Assembly (NCBI RefSeq): GCF_005871205.1
Contig: NZ_SWKM01000011.1
Span: forward strand, 744,001-808,000
DNA: 64,000 nucleotides
DNA from: Marinobacter alexandrii
Lineage (GTDB): Bacteria > Pseudomonadota > Gammaproteobacteria > Pseudomonadales > Oleiphilaceae
Direction: 5' to 3'
A program made the translations under genes and the position numbers. Within the stretch, counting starts at the first letter, position 1. Every line of letters begins with the position of its first letter. The notes below the pieces were generated by a model. It saw nothing but the letters and a program-made list of their open reading frames with translations, was not told the DNA's origin and searched no databases. This document shows, piece by piece, positions 16,445-26,241 of this stretch.

Positions 16445-17560
16445 ATGTCTCAACTGGAACTGCGTAAAATTCGCAAAACCTATCCCGGAGCCGCCGAGGA
16501 GACCCTCAAAGGTATCGATATCGATATTGCCTCGGGCGAATTCCTGATTTTGGTCGGTCCCTCCGGGTGCGGTAAATCCACCCTGATGAATACCATCGCC
16601 GGGCTGGAATCCATCTCCGAGGGCGAAATCGTGCTCGACGGCAAGGACGTTTCCGGCGTGGAACCCAAAGACCGGGACATCGCCATGGTGTTTCAGTCCT
16701 ACGCCCTGTATCCGACCATGTCGGTGCGCGAGAACATCGCTTTTGGCCTGAAGATCCGCGGTATGCCGAAAGATCAGATCGAGCAGGAAGTGGAGCGGGT
16801 CGCCGATCTGCTGCAGATCTCGCACCTGCTGGACAAGAAGCCATCACGGCTATCCGGTGGCCAGCAGCAGCGGGTCGCCATGGGCCGCGCCCTGGCGCGT
16901 CGTCCGCGCATCTATCTGTTCGATGAGCCGCTGTCGAATCTGGACGCCAAGCTGCGCGTGGAAATGCGCACCGAGATCAAGAAGCTGCACCAACGCCTGC
17001 AGACCACCATCGTCTACGTCACCCACGATCAGATCGAGGCCATGACCCTGGCCGACCGCATCGCGGTGTTGAAGGACGGTGAGCTGCAGCAGCTGGGCAC
17101 GCCCAAGCAGGTCTATGATTCGCCGCAGAATATGTTCGTGGCAGGTTTCATGGGGTCACCGGCGATGAGCTTCGTGCATGTGAATGTCGAGCAGGGCGAG
17201 CAAGGCCTGCAGGCCGAAGTGCAGGGTGGCGACGGCCACTCGCTGAAGCTGCCGCTGCCAGAGTATCTGGCCGATCGCGTTGGTAAAAAAGTGGTGCTTG
17301 GCATTCGTCCGGAGCACATCACTCAGCCCCAGGATCAGAAAAGCGATCAGGCCCTGGTCACCACCGGTGAGTTTACCATTGAGGTGACCGAGCCGACCGG
17401 CCCGGACGTGATTGCCCTGATTCGCCTGAACGACACCAACGTACACTGCCGGATCGATCCGGAGCACCCGGTGACCTGGGGCGAGACCGCGGAGCTGATG
17501 TTTGACATGAAAAAAGTGGTGTTCTTCGACCCGGACACCGAGCAACGCATCGCCAGCTGA
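16445..17560 (+). CDS. gtsD: Sugar ABC transporter ATPase, MalK/UgpC family
   Basis: A 371-residue ATPase. Walker A is GPSGCGKST (about 38-46), the Q-loop is in VFQSYALYP, the signature is LSGGQQQ, Walker B is [12 protein letters not shown] and the switch His is in VTHDQ. The C-terminal 130 residues are the MalK-type regulatory OB-fold (TOBE) domain with GIRPEH. GAGAGGA precedes the ATG. It closes the gts operon; the convergent photolyase gene ends 6 bp away. Confidence 0.93.
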   Translation: MSQLELRKIRKTYPGAAEETLKGIDIDIASGEFLILVGPSGCGKSTLMNTIAGLESISEGEIVLDGKDVSGVEPKDRDIAMVFQSYALYPTMSVRENIAFGLKIRGMPKDQIEQEVERVADLLQISHLLDKKPSRLSGGQQQRVAMGRALARRPRIYLFDEPLSNLDAKLRVEMRTEIKKLHQRLQTTIVYVTHDQIEAMTLADRIAVLKDGELQQLGTPKQVYDSPQNMFVAGFMGSPAMSFVHVNVEQGEQGLQAEVQGGDGHSLKLPLPEYLADRVGKKVVLGIRPEHITQPQDQKSDQALVTTGEFTIEVTEPTGPDVIALIRLNDTNVHCRIDPEHPVTWGETAELMFDMKKVVFFDPDTEQRIAS

Positions 17561-17566
17561 GCCGGC

Positions 17567-19099
17567 TCAAAGCTGCTCAATCTGGTCCAGCAGTTTGTTG
17601 GCCCGATTGAGCAGTGCCTCTTTCTTTTCCGGTTTCTGCTTGTCCCAGTTGCGATACATCATACCCATGCGCGGGTTCTTGGCGAAGTCGTCCCGGTGAC
17701 GGTCGATGAAGTGCCAGTACAGCGCGTTGAACGGGCAGGCATCCTCTTCCGTGCTCTTGTTGACGTTGTAGTGGCAATTGGCGCAGTGGTCCGACTGACG
17801 CTGTATGTATTTGCCACTGGCGGCGTAGGGTTTGGATCCCAGGTAGCCGCCATCGGCGTGCATCACCATGCCCAGCACATTGGGTAGCTCCACCCAGTCG
17901 TAGGCGTCGGCGTAGACCCCAAGATACCAGTCACAGATTTCTTCCGGCTTAATTCCGGCCAGCAGCGCAAAATTGCCGGTGACCATCAGGCGCTGGATGT
18001 GGTGGGCGTAGGCGTTGCGACGGGTGCTGTCGATGGCCTTGTGCATACAGCGCATCTTGGTGTCGCCGGTCCAGTAAAACCAGGGTAGGGAGCGGGTATT
18101 GCCCAGCCGGTTTTCCTCGGCGTAGCCCGGCATGTTCATCCAGTAGATACCGCGCACAAACTCCCGCCAGCCCAGAATCTGCCGTACGAAGCCTTCCACC
18201 GCATTGATCGGTGCCCGGCCGGCGTACCAGGCCTGGGTGGCGGCCTCGCACACGGCGAGCGGGTCCAGCAGGCCGCTGTTGATGTACGGCGACAGGATGG
18301 CGTGGAACAGCCAGTCCTCGTGATCGGACATGGCATCCTGGAAATCGCCGAAGCAGGGCAGGGCGTAGTCGATGAAGTGCGCCAGTGCCTGATTCGCGTC
18401 CTCGGCGGTGACGGCAAAATGGAAGTCGTCGGTGGTGCCAAAATGATCCGTGAAATGCTCGTTGACCAGATCGATCACTTCCTGGGTGGTGTCATCCGGT
18501 TCGACCCGGAAAGTGGCAGGGGCGGCGGGTTTGCCGGTCCATTTGCGCCGGTTGTCGGCGTCGTAATTCCACTCACCGCCTTCGGGCTTGCCATCCGGGT
18601 CCATCAGTAAGCCGGTCTTGCGGCGCATCTCCCGGTAGAAATACTCCATGCGCAGCTGCTTGCGGCCTTCGGCCCAGTCCTGGAAATCCTGTTTGGTGGC
18701 GATAAACCGGGTATCCGGCCGGATTTCCACGGGGAGGTCCAGTTCCTTGTGCCACTCGCTTATCTGCGCATGCAGGCGCCATTCACCGCATTCAGTGGTG
18801 ATGATCCGTTCCGGCTTCAGGTCTTTGGCTTGGGCGGCAACTACCGCTTCCAGACTCCGGTGCTCATTGTCCGGATGGTAGCGCTGGTAGTGAACCTGCC
18901 AGCCATCCTCTTCCAACTGCTTGGCGAAGTGGCGCATGGCGCTGAACAGCAGCACCAGCTTTTTCTTGTGGTGGTTGGTGTAGCTGGCTTCGTCGTGGAC
19001 TTCCGCCATCACAATTCGGTCGTGCTGCTTGTCGGCGTCGTCCAGCGCGCTGATGTCCGGTGTGAGCTGGTCGCCGAGTATAAGGATCAGGTTTGCCAT
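17567..19099 (-). CDS. Cryptochrome/photolyase-related protein, Fe-S (6-4) photolyase type (PhrB/FeS-BCP)
   Basis: A 510-residue flavoprotein. The N-terminal Rossmann-like domain begins LILILGDQLTPD, typical of the FeS-BCP class. The C-terminal half binds FAD and has four Cys placed as in PhrB of Agrobacterium for a [4Fe-4S] cluster: one in MRCMHKA, two in HCANC and one in DACPF. Members repair (6-4) photoproducts with light and may use a DMRL antenna. It is not related in sequence to the deleted classical photolyase at 7369-7511, so this may be the cell's remaining repair enzyme of this type in the region. The gene stands alone. Confidence 0.92.
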   Translation of the reverse strand: MANLILILGDQLTPDISALDDADKQHDRIVMAEVHDEASYTNHHKKKLVLLFSAMRHFAKQLEEDGWQVHYQRYHPDNEHRSLEAVVAAQAKDLKPERIITTECGEWRLHAQISEWHKELDLPVEIRPDTRFIATKQDFQDWAEGRKQLRMEYFYREMRRKTGLLMDPDGKPEGGEWNYDADNRRKWTGKPAAPATFRVEPDDTTQEVIDLVNEHFTDHFGTTDDFHFAVTAEDANQALAHFIDYALPCFGDFQDAMSDHEDWLFHAILSPYINSGLLDPLAVCEAATQAWYAGRAPINAVEGFVRQILGWREFVRGIYWMNMPGYAEENRLGNTRSLPWFYWTGDTKMRCMHKAIDSTRRNAYAHHIQRLMVTGNFALLAGIKPEEICDWYLGVYADAYDWVELPNVLGMVMHADGGYLGSKPYAASGKYIQRQSDHCANCHYNVNKSTEEDACPFNALYWHFIDRHRDDFAKNPRMGMMYRNWDKQKPEKKEALLNRANKLLDQIEQL

Positions 19100-19240
19100 G
19101 GCCGGGGTGCCGCTCCGTCAAAGTGGTATCGCCATGAGTGGCTGTGGTAGTACGAAGGGGCCCAAGAGTTGGTTCATCATGAAAGTAGGCGCTAGGCCTA
19201 TAGCGGGCGTATCGGATTAATCGCCTACACCCGTGACAAT

Positions 19241-19280
19241 TTGATAGGGCGTTCTGATTGTTGATAGGACGTTCTGATTG
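19241..19280. repeat. Perfectly adjacent 20-bp direct repeat
   Basis: TTGATAGGGCGTTCTGATTG (19241-19260) is followed directly by TTGATAGGACGTTCTGATTG (19261-19280), one mismatch. It lies between the photolyase gene and the 3' end of the chemoreceptor gene, in a 222-bp gap. Role unknown; it may be a recent slippage duplication. Confidence 0.8.
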
Positions 19281-19285
19281 ACGAT

Positions 19286-19309
19286 GGCAGCACCCAGCGG
19301 GGTGCTGCC
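19286..19309 (-). terminator. Hairpin after the NIT chemoreceptor gene
   Basis: GGCAGCACCC and GGGTGCTGCC are perfectly complementary over a 4-nt loop, 14 bases past the minus-strand stop at 19323. The hairpin is strong, but no T run follows on the minus strand, so termination by it alone is uncertain. Confidence 0.55.
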
Positions 19310-19322
19310 GGCGGGAGCGATA

Positions 19323-21350
19323 TTAGCCGTTTGCGGTTACCCGGAACTCATTGGCCAAGTCCTGTAGCTGGCGAGCGAGTTTTGCCTGTTCCTGGGTTAC
19401 TTGTGAAATTTCCTGTGACCCAGAAAGGGTTAAAATGGCCACTTCACTGACCGATTCCATGCCGCTTGCCAGCTCTTGAGTCACGGCAACCTGTTCTTCA
19501 GAGGCTGTCGCGATCTGGCCGGCCATATCGGCAATGCTGTTTACATCCGTCAGGATATCCGCAAAGGTCCGCTCCAGTTCGGCCGCCTGGTCACTGGTAG
19601 CACTGGCAAGTTCGTGACTTTCGGTGATAGAGCGGCTCGCGTTTTCGGTAATATCCCGAAAACCGTAAATGATCTCTTCAATCTGGGTGGTTGACTGGTG
19701 CGTCTGTTGAGCCAGAGTGCGAACTTCGTCAGCAACCACGGCGAATCCCCGTCCATGTTCGCCTGCCCTTGCCGCCTCAATGGCCGCATTCAGGGCCAGC
19801 AAGTTGGTTTGGTCAGCCACTTTTCGAATGACGTCAACCACATCGCTGATCGTTGAGCTGCGCTCTTCCAACTCCCCAATCACCGCATTAACCTTTTGCA
19901 CCGACTCGGCCAGTGAACGAATGCTGTTCAAGTTACTGTTCAGGACCTGCTCGCCGGCACGGCTTTTATCCGTGGCATTTTTGGCAGCATCGGCTACCTG
20001 CAATGTGTTGCGGGATATTTCTTCGGAAGTGGTCGACATTTCTTCAGTGGCCGCCGCTGCCTGTTCAATCTGCTGCTGTTGCCTTTTGACCTGAGTCGAA
20101 TTCTGCTCTGCGGTTGAGTTCGTCTCCTCAGTAGCCGTGGCGAGTTGGATGCTGGATTTGTCGATTTGCATCAGGGCAGCCCCGAACCGCTTCAGCAGGT
20201 CGTTGATCGCTGTACTGATGGTGCCAATTTCGTCCTGACTGGAGACTACTATTTCGCGGGACAGATCCTTGTGCTGAGCGGCATGCTGGACTCCATCAAG
20301 GAGGTGTTTAACCTGTGAATTGATGGTCCTGATGATCAGGGTCACGATAACAATAACCATCAGGATAGCCCCGCCCGCGATGCTGGAGGCAGTGGCCAGT
20401 TCGCTCTGCGCCTGGGTAGCGCCCTCTGATTCAAGGCGCATGATCCTAGCGAGTATTTCCTGTCTGGCCTGATTGAGGCCATCAATACGTTGGGTGGCGA
20501 TTATGAACCAATCGGCAGCCTTCAACGAGTCCAGCCCCGAAGCTCCGCTGAACAATGTTTTGCGCCGCGATTCAAGTGATTGACTGGCAGGTGTGCGTGT
20601 CTGCGCCTCGAGCGTCTGGCGAAGGTCGGAACCCGCGGGGAGCATTGCCAATGCTCCGTTGAGGTAGGCATCTTGTTGGCCTCCGAGCCGGGCAATACGA
20701 CGCAAGGTGGGCAGGTCGTAATTTCGGGTGCGAATGAATGAGGCTCCGACCGCGCGCTCCCGACCGGCCCGCTCCGCCATCTCGGCGAGGCCGTAATAGG
20801 CCGTGAGGTCTCGGGTAAGCTCCGGAGTAGTGGAGCGACCAATTAAAAGTGGAATACGATTGATCAGCCCCATAATCAAGTCGGTATATCGGCTGGCTGA
20901 TTCCCCGGCTGCTATGCTCCGATTGTCGATTGAACGTCGCAGGGCATTAAGGCTTTCAAGGTTTTTGCGAACATACTCGATGGTGGCGCTGATTTTCTGG
21001 TCAAAGCTGGCTTCTGAGGTGAGTGCCTCAATGCCCGCCCGGTAGTCGGAGATCAGGGCGTCGGTTTCCTTTCGTTGCCGTGCCAGGTTGCTACTGGCTT
21101 GGCGGGCGGTATCTCCACCGGATTCGCTGGCAAAGAAGACTGCGGATCGGCCACGTTCCTGTTGCAGGGCTTCTGTTAAAGGGTCGCTTATTTCCGCGAG
21201 TCGAGCCAACGAATGCAACTTTTGCATGCTGACGAGCTTGCTATAACTTTGCGTGATGTTCGTAACAGCAAAATAGAGAATAACGAGCAGAGCCGGAACC
21301 GCAAGCGTGAGCAGCTTGCCACGCATGGAAAGGTTGCTAATCAGTTTCAT
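19323..21350 (-). CDS. Methyl-accepting chemotaxis protein with nitrate/nitrite-sensing (NIT) domain
   Basis: A 675-residue receptor. TM1 is at about 12-32, a periplasmic helical domain of about 290 residues follows with the NIT features ([14 protein letters not shown] and [19 protein letters not shown] segments), TM2 is at about 325-345, then HAMP and a full signalling domain. The hairpin tip [16 protein letters not shown] and the flanking heptads are intact. NIT domains bind nitrate or nitrite. The neighbouring moaA and nsrR genes, which relate to nitrate respiration and nitric oxide, fit that ligand. The exact ligand is inferred. Confidence 0.9.
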   Translation of the reverse strand: MKLISNLSMRGKLLTLAVPALLVILYFAVTNITQSYSKLVSMQKLHSLARLAEISDPLTEALQQERGRSAVFFASESGGDTARQASSNLARQRKETDALISDYRAGIEALTSEASFDQKISATIEYVRKNLESLNALRRSIDNRSIAAGESASRYTDLIMGLINRIPLLIGRSTTPELTRDLTAYYGLAEMAERAGRERAVGASFIRTRNYDLPTLRRIARLGGQQDAYLNGALAMLPAGSDLRQTLEAQTRTPASQSLESRRKTLFSGASGLDSLKAADWFIIATQRIDGLNQARQEILARIMRLESEGATQAQSELATASSIAGGAILMVIVIVTLIIRTINSQVKHLLDGVQHAAQHKDLSREIVVSSQDEIGTISTAINDLLKRFGAALMQIDKSSIQLATATEETNSTAEQNSTQVKRQQQQIEQAAAATEEMSTTSEEISRNTLQVADAAKNATDKSRAGEQVLNSNLNSIRSLAESVQKVNAVIGELEERSSTISDVVDVIRKVADQTNLLALNAAIEAARAGEHGRGFAVVADEVRTLAQQTHQSTTQIEEIIYGFRDITENASRSITESHELASATSDQAAELERTFADILTDVNSIADMAGQIATASEEQVAVTQELASGMESVSEVAILTLSGSQEISQVTQEQAKLARQLQDLANEFRVTANG

Positions 21351-21487
21351 GGTTTTGCCTTTTTGCCAAGTGCGGAGGGGGTGCAGCGCGTAGCTTATGA
21401 AACTTTTATAGACACGTCTATTTAGATGATAGTCTCATTCAAATTGGCCTGAGATGACTGGCTTATGGGTTGTCATCCGCCGCCGGA

Positions 21488-22480
21488 TCAGCCCCCGGTC
21501 ATGTTCATAAAGCGCAGGATCTGGACATCGCCTTTGCTGGAAAAGTGGTGACGCTCGGGTTTCAGATCCATGGCATTGATGATGGTTTCGCGTAGTGTCT
21601 CATCGCTTTCAGGGTGCTCGCGCAGGACCTGGCGCAGGTCTACCGAATGCTCGTTGCCCAGGCAAAGCAGCAGCCGGCCTTCCACAGTGACCCGAACGCG
21701 GTTGCAGGTGGAGCAGAAGTTGTGGGAATGGGGTGAAATGAAGCCGACCTTGGTGTCGCTGTCCGGCATCCGGAAGTAGCGCGCCGGGCCACCGGAATCC
21801 TCCGTAGTGGGCATCAGTTCGTGGTGCTGGCGGATGATGTCGCGTACTTCATCGCTGGTGCACAGGGCTTCACCGCGATCGTGCTCTGAGATTTCCCCGA
21901 GTGGCATTTCCTCAATGAAGGTAATGTCGATGTTCTTCCGGCGGGCAAACTCCACCAGTGCTGGTACTTCCTCATCGTTGCCGCCTTTCATCACCACGGT
22001 GTTCAGTTTGATGCCTTCAAACCGAGCTTCCCGGGCCGCGTCGATGCCGTCGAGCACCTGGTTCAGTTGGCCGGTGCGGGTAATGCGATGAAACTTGTCC
22101 GGGTCAAGGGAGTCGAGACTGATGTTCAGGCGCTTCAAGCCAGCTTTGCGCAGAGGCTCGGCCATGGTGGTGAGCTTGCTGCCGTTGGTGGTCATGGCGA
22201 AATCCCGCAGGCCCAGGGTGCCAATGTCTTTGACCAGTTCGAGGATGTCCTTGCGGACGAGGGGCTCGCCGCCGGTCAGCCTAATCTTCTCGGTGCCCAG
22301 ATCCACAAACGTTCGCGCCACCTGCGCCAACTCTTCGAGTGACAGTATCTGCTGGCGGGGCAGAAAGGTCATTTCCTCCGCCATGCAGTAGACACAGCGG
22401 AAGTCACAGCGGTCGGTCACGGACAGGCGTACGTAGTCCACGGTGCGACCAAAACGGTCTGTCAGCTTGCTCCGGGCCAT
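21488..22480 (-). CDS. moaA: GTP 3',8-cyclase MoaA (molybdenum cofactor synthesis)
   Basis: A 330-residue radical SAM enzyme that converts GTP to 3',8-cyclo-7,8-dihydro-GTP, the first step of molybdopterin synthesis. Cys25, Cys29 and Cys32 (CDFRCVYC) bind the SAM cluster, and a C-terminal set in FCSTCNRVR and LLLCLG binds the second cluster. The protein ends in the functional Gly-Gly. It is transcribed away from nsrR with a 252-bp gap. Molybdenum enzymes such as nitrate reductase need this product, so pairing with a nitric oxide regulator makes sense. Confidence 0.95.
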   Translation of the reverse strand: MARSKLTDRFGRTVDYVRLSVTDRCDFRCVYCMAEEMTFLPRQQILSLEELAQVARTFVDLGTEKIRLTGGEPLVRKDILELVKDIGTLGLRDFAMTTNGSKLTTMAEPLRKAGLKRLNISLDSLDPDKFHRITRTGQLNQVLDGIDAAREARFEGIKLNTVVMKGGNDEEVPALVEFARRKNIDITFIEEMPLGEISEHDRGEALCTSDEVRDIIRQHHELMPTTEDSGGPARYFRMPDSDTKVGFISPHSHNFCSTCNRVRVTVEGRLLLCLGNEHSVDLRQVLREHPESDETLRETIINAMDLKPERHHFSSKGDVQILRFMNMTGG

Positions 22481-22732
22481 TGGCGTTATTTCCTGCCGGC
22501 TGGGTGAGAATCCAATTACACTAATATGAGTATCGCAGATTAAATCCCGAAATCCGATCCCCTATGTGAGTGCGATGACTTTCAAGGCGAGGCAGGGCAA
22601 ACCCGGTAAATGGGATATTTGTCTGGGTGGGCATGTATGGTGCGGCCTGTCTGTGTTGGTGGACAAAACCGGTTATTGGCTTTCTCCGTATATACCTGTC
22701 CAAACCAATGCAAAGCAAACCTGGAGTACCGA

Positions 22733-23170
22733 ATGCACATCACCCGTTACACTGACTACTCACTGCGAGTGCTGATCTATCTTGCGGTTCAGGGTGATCG
22801 CCTGGCTACCATCCAGGAAATTGCCGACAGCTATGAAATCTCCAAGAACCACCTGATGAAGGTGGTGCACCAGCTCAACAAGAAGGGCTACATCGAGACC
22901 GTTCGCGGAAAGAAAGGTGGTATGCGTCTGCTGATGGCGCCGACTGAAATCAGAGTGGGAGTGCTGGTCCGGGAAACCGAGCAGGACCTCAGCATCGTTG
23001 AGTGCTTCACTTCGAAAAACGCCTGTAAGATCGCGCCGGTGTGCGGTATGAAAGGGATGTTTGGTGAGGCGCTGGGGGCCTTTCTGACGGTATTGGATAG
23101 GTACACCCTGGCCGATGTGATTCAGGATCAGCATCGGCCCCAGTTGTTGCGACTGCTTCAGGTCGCCTGA
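22733..23170 (+). CDS. nsrR: Rrf2 family nitric oxide-sensing repressor NsrR
   Basis: A 145-residue Rrf2 regulator beginning MHITRYTDYSLRVLIYLA, as NsrR does. The winged helix is in residues 1-65, and the [Fe-S] ligands are Cys91, Cys98 and Cys104, the NsrR spacing rather than that of IscR. Nitric oxide attacks the cluster and relieves repression of NO-detoxifying genes. The ATG at 22733 has GGAG 8 nt ahead. The last 13 bases overlap the convergent desaturase gene. No flavohemoglobin or NO reductase gene is in the window, so its targets are elsewhere, with moaA as a possible divergent one. Confidence 0.9.
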   Translation: MHITRYTDYSLRVLIYLAVQGDRLATIQEIADSYEISKNHLMKVVHQLNKKGYIETVRGKKGGMRLLMAPTEIRVGVLVRETEQDLSIVECFTSKNACKIAPVCGMKGMFGEALGAFLTVLDRYTLADVIQDQHRPQLLRLLQVA

Positions 23171-24261
23171 CCCACCTCTGATGCGGGCAACCGCGCCCGC
23201 AGCCGGTCCGGCAGTGAAAAGGCAGCGATGCGTTTCAGCACGGTGCCGTACTGCCGGGCAAAACTGCCCGTATTGTAGTGAATGCCATGCTTGTCGCACA
23301 CCGCTTTTACCCGCTCGGAAATCTCCGGGTAACGGTGCGCTGGCAGGTCCGGAAACACATGATGCTCCACCTGAAAGCTCAGATGTCCGCTCAGCAGATG
23401 CACCCATCGGCTGCCGGTGAAGTTGGAGGAACCGGAGAGCTGGCGCAGGTACCAATGGCCTTTGCTCTCACTTTTTCCATCACCCCAGCACTCCTCTTCG
23501 GTGAAGGTCTCGGCATCCTGGGTGAAATGACCGCAGAAGATCACCGTGGACGACCACAGGTTGCGGATCAGGTTGGCGCCGATGTTGCCAGCCAGCACGA
23601 TGGGCGCAACCGGGAAGGTCAGCAGCGGGAAAAACACATAATCCTTGAAGGCCTGGCGTCCGCCCTTTCTGAAAAATTCCTTCAAGAAGGGCAACTTCGA
23701 TTTCAAGGAGATTTCGCGGCGATGAAGTCGCTCGGTTTCCAGTTCGTGCAGGCCCACCCCCCATTGAAAGAACGTGCTCAGCAGCACGTAGTTAATAAAC
23801 TGCAGGCTGTGCCTGGGCCGCCACGGGTCGTCGTCGCTCAGGCGCAGCACGGCGTAGCCGTAGTCCCGGTCCTTGCCGATGATGTTGGTGTAGGTGTGGT
23901 GCTCATAATTATGGGTGCGGCGCCAGGATTCGCTGGAGCAGGCGGTGTCCCACTCGTAGGTCTGTGAGTGCAGGCTGGGATCATTCATCCAGTCGTACTG
24001 GCCATGCATCACGTTGTGGCCGATCTCCATGTTCTCAATGATCTTGGACAGACCCAGGGCCACGGTGGCCGCTACAAATACCGGTGGAATAAAGCCGAAG
24101 GGCATCAAGACCCGGCCGCCTACCTCCAGGGTGCGGTGCAGGCGCACCACGCGGTGGATGTAGCGGGCGTCGCGCTCGCCAAGGTCGGCCAGCACGTCGT
24201 TCCGAATGGCGTTGAGATCCTGTTCCAGCTCGGTGAGTTGGGCTTCGGTCATCTGTTTCAT
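23158..24261 (-). CDS. desB: Fatty acyl desaturase, DesB-like (delta-9, acyl-CoA type)
   Basis: A 367-residue membrane desaturase with all three His boxes: HNVMH (82-86), HNYEHH (117-122) and QVEHH near residue 300, which bind a di-iron centre. Four membrane helices are predicted. In P. aeruginosa DesB desaturates exogenous saturated acyl chains in acyl-CoA form, using electrons from DesC. Here it follows desC by about 50 bp in the same operon, and desT is divergent, the same order as in Pseudomonas. Control by DesT is likely, given the operator-like repeats upstream of desC. Confidence 0.92.
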   Translation of the reverse strand: MKQMTEAQLTELEQDLNAIRNDVLADLGERDARYIHRVVRLHRTLEVGGRVLMPFGFIPPVFVAATVALGLSKIIENMEIGHNVMHGQYDWMNDPSLHSQTYEWDTACSSESWRRTHNYEHHTYTNIIGKDRDYGYAVLRLSDDDPWRPRHSLQFINYVLLSTFFQWGVGLHELETERLHRREISLKSKLPFLKEFFRKGGRQAFKDYVFFPLLTFPVAPIVLAGNIGANLIRNLWSSTVIFCGHFTQDAETFTEEECWGDGKSESKGHWYLRQLSGSSNFTGSRWVHLLSGHLSFQVEHHVFPDLPAHRYPEISERVKAVCDKHGIHYNTGSFARQYGTVLKRIAAFSLPDRLRARLPASEVGQAT

Positions 24262-24313
24262 GGTGTGCTCCTTGCCGTGCCCTGAGGCACGGCCGTTCTG
24301 TTCGAAAACAAGA

Positions 24314-25417
24314 TTAAATATTGAGAGACACCGGACCCTGAGGGACGGATATGCACAGTTGGATGGTGTCCTCTCCCGGGCCGGATGCTTGTCCGGTCAG
24401 GCGGTTGACGACAGTGCCGCTGGTTTTCCGGCAGCTGCACTGGTGGCAGATGCCCATACGACATCCGTGCTGAGGCGTCAGGCCCGCGGCTTCGGCGATC
24501 TCCAGCAGCGGGGCGTCACCGGTGGAGTCGACCTCCAGGTTACTGCGGGCAAACCGCACCTTGCCGCCCAGGTTCTGGCTGCTGAGATCCGTTTGTGGGG
24601 CAGAGAAATAGGTGCTGTGAATCTTGTCCCGGCTCACGCCCCGGGCATCGAGCAGCTCGCCCGCCAGTGCCATCAGGCCCTGGGGGCCGCACAGGAAAAT
24701 TTCGCGGCTGCTGAGGTCGGTAATCGTGCTGAGATCCGCATCGGTCAGATAGCGCGGTTCGCTGGAGCCCTGGGTAGTGACGATCTTCACCGTGAGCAGG
24801 TCGTGGCGCGCTGCCAGGTCCATCAGGTGTTCACGGGCGATGGCATGACTATGGTCCTGGACGAAATAGAGAAGCGTCATCGGCGCCCGGAAACCCTGGG
24901 CAGCCATGGTTTTGAGCTGGCTCAGGATCGGGGTGATGCCACTGCCACCGGCAATGAACAGGATGGGTGGGACCGGTTCGGGAATCAGGAAGTCGCCAAA
25001 CGCTTCGCTGATGCCCACCACGGCACCGGTATTTAGCTGGTCTTGCAGCCAATTGGTGACCCGGCCGCCAGGCAGCCGTTTGATCGTCAACGTAACCAGC
25101 CCTTGTTCGTGCCAGAGCGTGGTTGAGCTGGAGAGGCTGAAAGTGCGCTGGTGGCGAACACCGTCAATCTCGACACATATGTTCACATGTTGCCCGGCAG
25201 CAAAACCCTGCCAGCGCCGCGCTGGTTTTAGCACAAAGGTTTGGGTGTCCGCTGTGTCCCTGATAATCCGTTGGACTCGGGCCGGTGTGTACTCTTGTAC
25301 CCACATGGGGTTAATGCGCTCGAGTAGCGGGTCAAAGAACGCGACCGCGTCATCCCGGTTAAAGAGCTGTCTGCCAAGCCATTGAAGTGGTGATGTGTGG
25401 TTCTGTCGTGCCAGCAT
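24314..25417 (-). CDS. desC: Ferredoxin reductase partner of the desaturase, DesC-like
   Basis: A 367-residue three-part oxidoreductase. A flavin domain with RTFSLSSSTT binds FAD, a NAD(P)H domain starts at LFIAGGSGITPILSQL, and a C-terminal plant-type ferredoxin domain has the [2Fe-2S] ligands in CRMGICHQC plus a Cys near residue 356. It passes electrons from NAD(P)H to the desaturase. I chose the ATG at 25417 because GGAG lies 9 nt upstream; the frame runs further up to 25465 but without support. Two operator-like palindromes stand 33-68 bp upstream. Confidence 0.92.
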   Translation of the reverse strand: MLARQNHTSPLQWLGRQLFNRDDAVAFFDPLLERINPMWVQEYTPARVQRIIRDTADTQTFVLKPARRWQGFAAGQHVNICVEIDGVRHQRTFSLSSSTTLWHEQGLVTLTIKRLPGGRVTNWLQDQLNTGAVVGISEAFGDFLIPEPVPPILFIAGGSGITPILSQLKTMAAQGFRAPMTLLYFVQDHSHAIAREHLMDLAARHDLLTVKIVTTQGSSEPRYLTDADLSTITDLSSREIFLCGPQGLMALAGELLDARGVSRDKIHSTYFSAPQTDLSSQNLGGKVRFARSNLEVDSTGDAPLLEIAEAAGLTPQHGCRMGICHQCSCRKTSGTVVNRLTGQASGPGEDTIQLCISVPQGPVSLNI

Positions 25418-25449
25418 GATCTGTTCTCCGCAATGCAGTCTGTACTCAT

Positions 25450-25485
25450 GTGTACAGTTGTTCACTAATGTGTACGACTGTACAC
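25450..25485. promoter_or_regulatory. Two DesT/FabR-like operators in the desC upstream region
   Basis: GTGTACA-GT-TGTTCAC (25450-25465) and GTGTACG-AC-TGTACAC (25470-25485) are inverted repeats with one mismatch each. They start 20 bp apart, two turns of the helix, so two repressor dimers could sit on the same face. The core resembles the P. aeruginosa DesT palindrome (half-site GTGAAC) and lies in the desC/desT intergenic region. Confidence 0.65.
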
Positions 25486-25563
25486 CTGAGCTGAGGGGCT
25501 CACAACGGGGAGGTCATTTCTGGCGCAAAATGACTTGCTTTGGGTACCTTAAATTTTTCGGGT

Positions 25564-25579
25564 GTGTACACTTGTCACC
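25564..25579. promoter_or_regulatory. Third DesT-like site, close to the desT start
   Basis: GTGTACA-CT-TGTCACC is a less perfect version of the two sites upstream of desC; its right half lacks one base. It lies 33 bp before the desT ATG at 25612 and could mediate autoregulation. Confidence 0.45.
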
Positions 25580-25611
25580 AACGCTTTAATCGCAATGGCT
25601 ACGGGTAGACG

Positions 25612-26241
25612 ATGGCGGAAAGACAACGCAGAAAGCCGGGTGAAACCCGTGAAAAACTGATGAGTGCGGCGCTCACCCTGGTGGGCAAGGGCCGGCATTT
25701 TGCCAGTCTCGGCATCCGGGAAGTTACCCGGCAGGCGGGGGTGGTGCCCACCTCGTTCTATCGCCACTTCCGCAACATGGACGATCTGGGGCTGCAATTG
25801 GTGGACGAGTTGGGGGTGGTGCTCCGGCGCATGATGCGTGAAGCCCGTGAGCATGTGTCCCAGGCGGATAAGTTGATTGAAGAGTCAGTGGACATATTTA
25901 TCAGCCACGCCCAGGCCAACCGCAGTTTCTTTCTGTTTATGGCGCAAGGACTGGCGGGCGAGAGCAGGGCAGTTCAAGAGGGGATTCGCAGTGAAATGCG
26001 TTTCTTTGCCAGCGAGCTGGCCAATGATTTACGCCGGTTACGCCTGGTGGACCATCTGAGCGACAGTGATCTGGATCTGACCTGTGATCTGGTGGTGCGC
26101 AGTGTCGCCTTCAGCCTGACCGACTTGCTGGGGGTTTCAGCCGGTGACGATTATCAGATCGATCAGATCCGGAAGCGGACCATCCGCTTCCTTCAACTGA
26201 TTTTTGTCGGTGCCGCCAACTGGAACAGCGTTAGCCGGTAA
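25612..26241 (+). CDS. desT: TetR family fatty-acid regulator, DesT/FabR-like
   Basis: A 209-residue TetR protein. Its DNA-binding helix-turn-helix has the signature REVTRQAGVVPTSFYRHF, nearly as in FabR and DesT, followed by DDLGLQLVDELGVVLRRMMRE. These regulators read the ratio of unsaturated to saturated acyl-CoA or acyl-ACP and repress desaturase or fabAB genes. It is divergent from desC, as in Pseudomonas. The palindromes between them, and one in front of the hemolysin III gene far away, are likely targets. It overlaps the convergent wax ester synthase gene by 11 bases. Confidence 0.9.
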   Translation: MAERQRRKPGETREKLMSAALTLVGKGRHFASLGIREVTRQAGVVPTSFYRHFRNMDDLGLQLVDELGVVLRRMMREAREHVSQADKLIEESVDIFISHAQANRSFFLFMAQGLAGESRAVQEGIRSEMRFFASELANDLRRLRLVDHLSDSDLDLTCDLVVRSVAFSLTDLLGVSAGDDYQIDQIRKRTIRFLQLIFVGAANWNSVSR

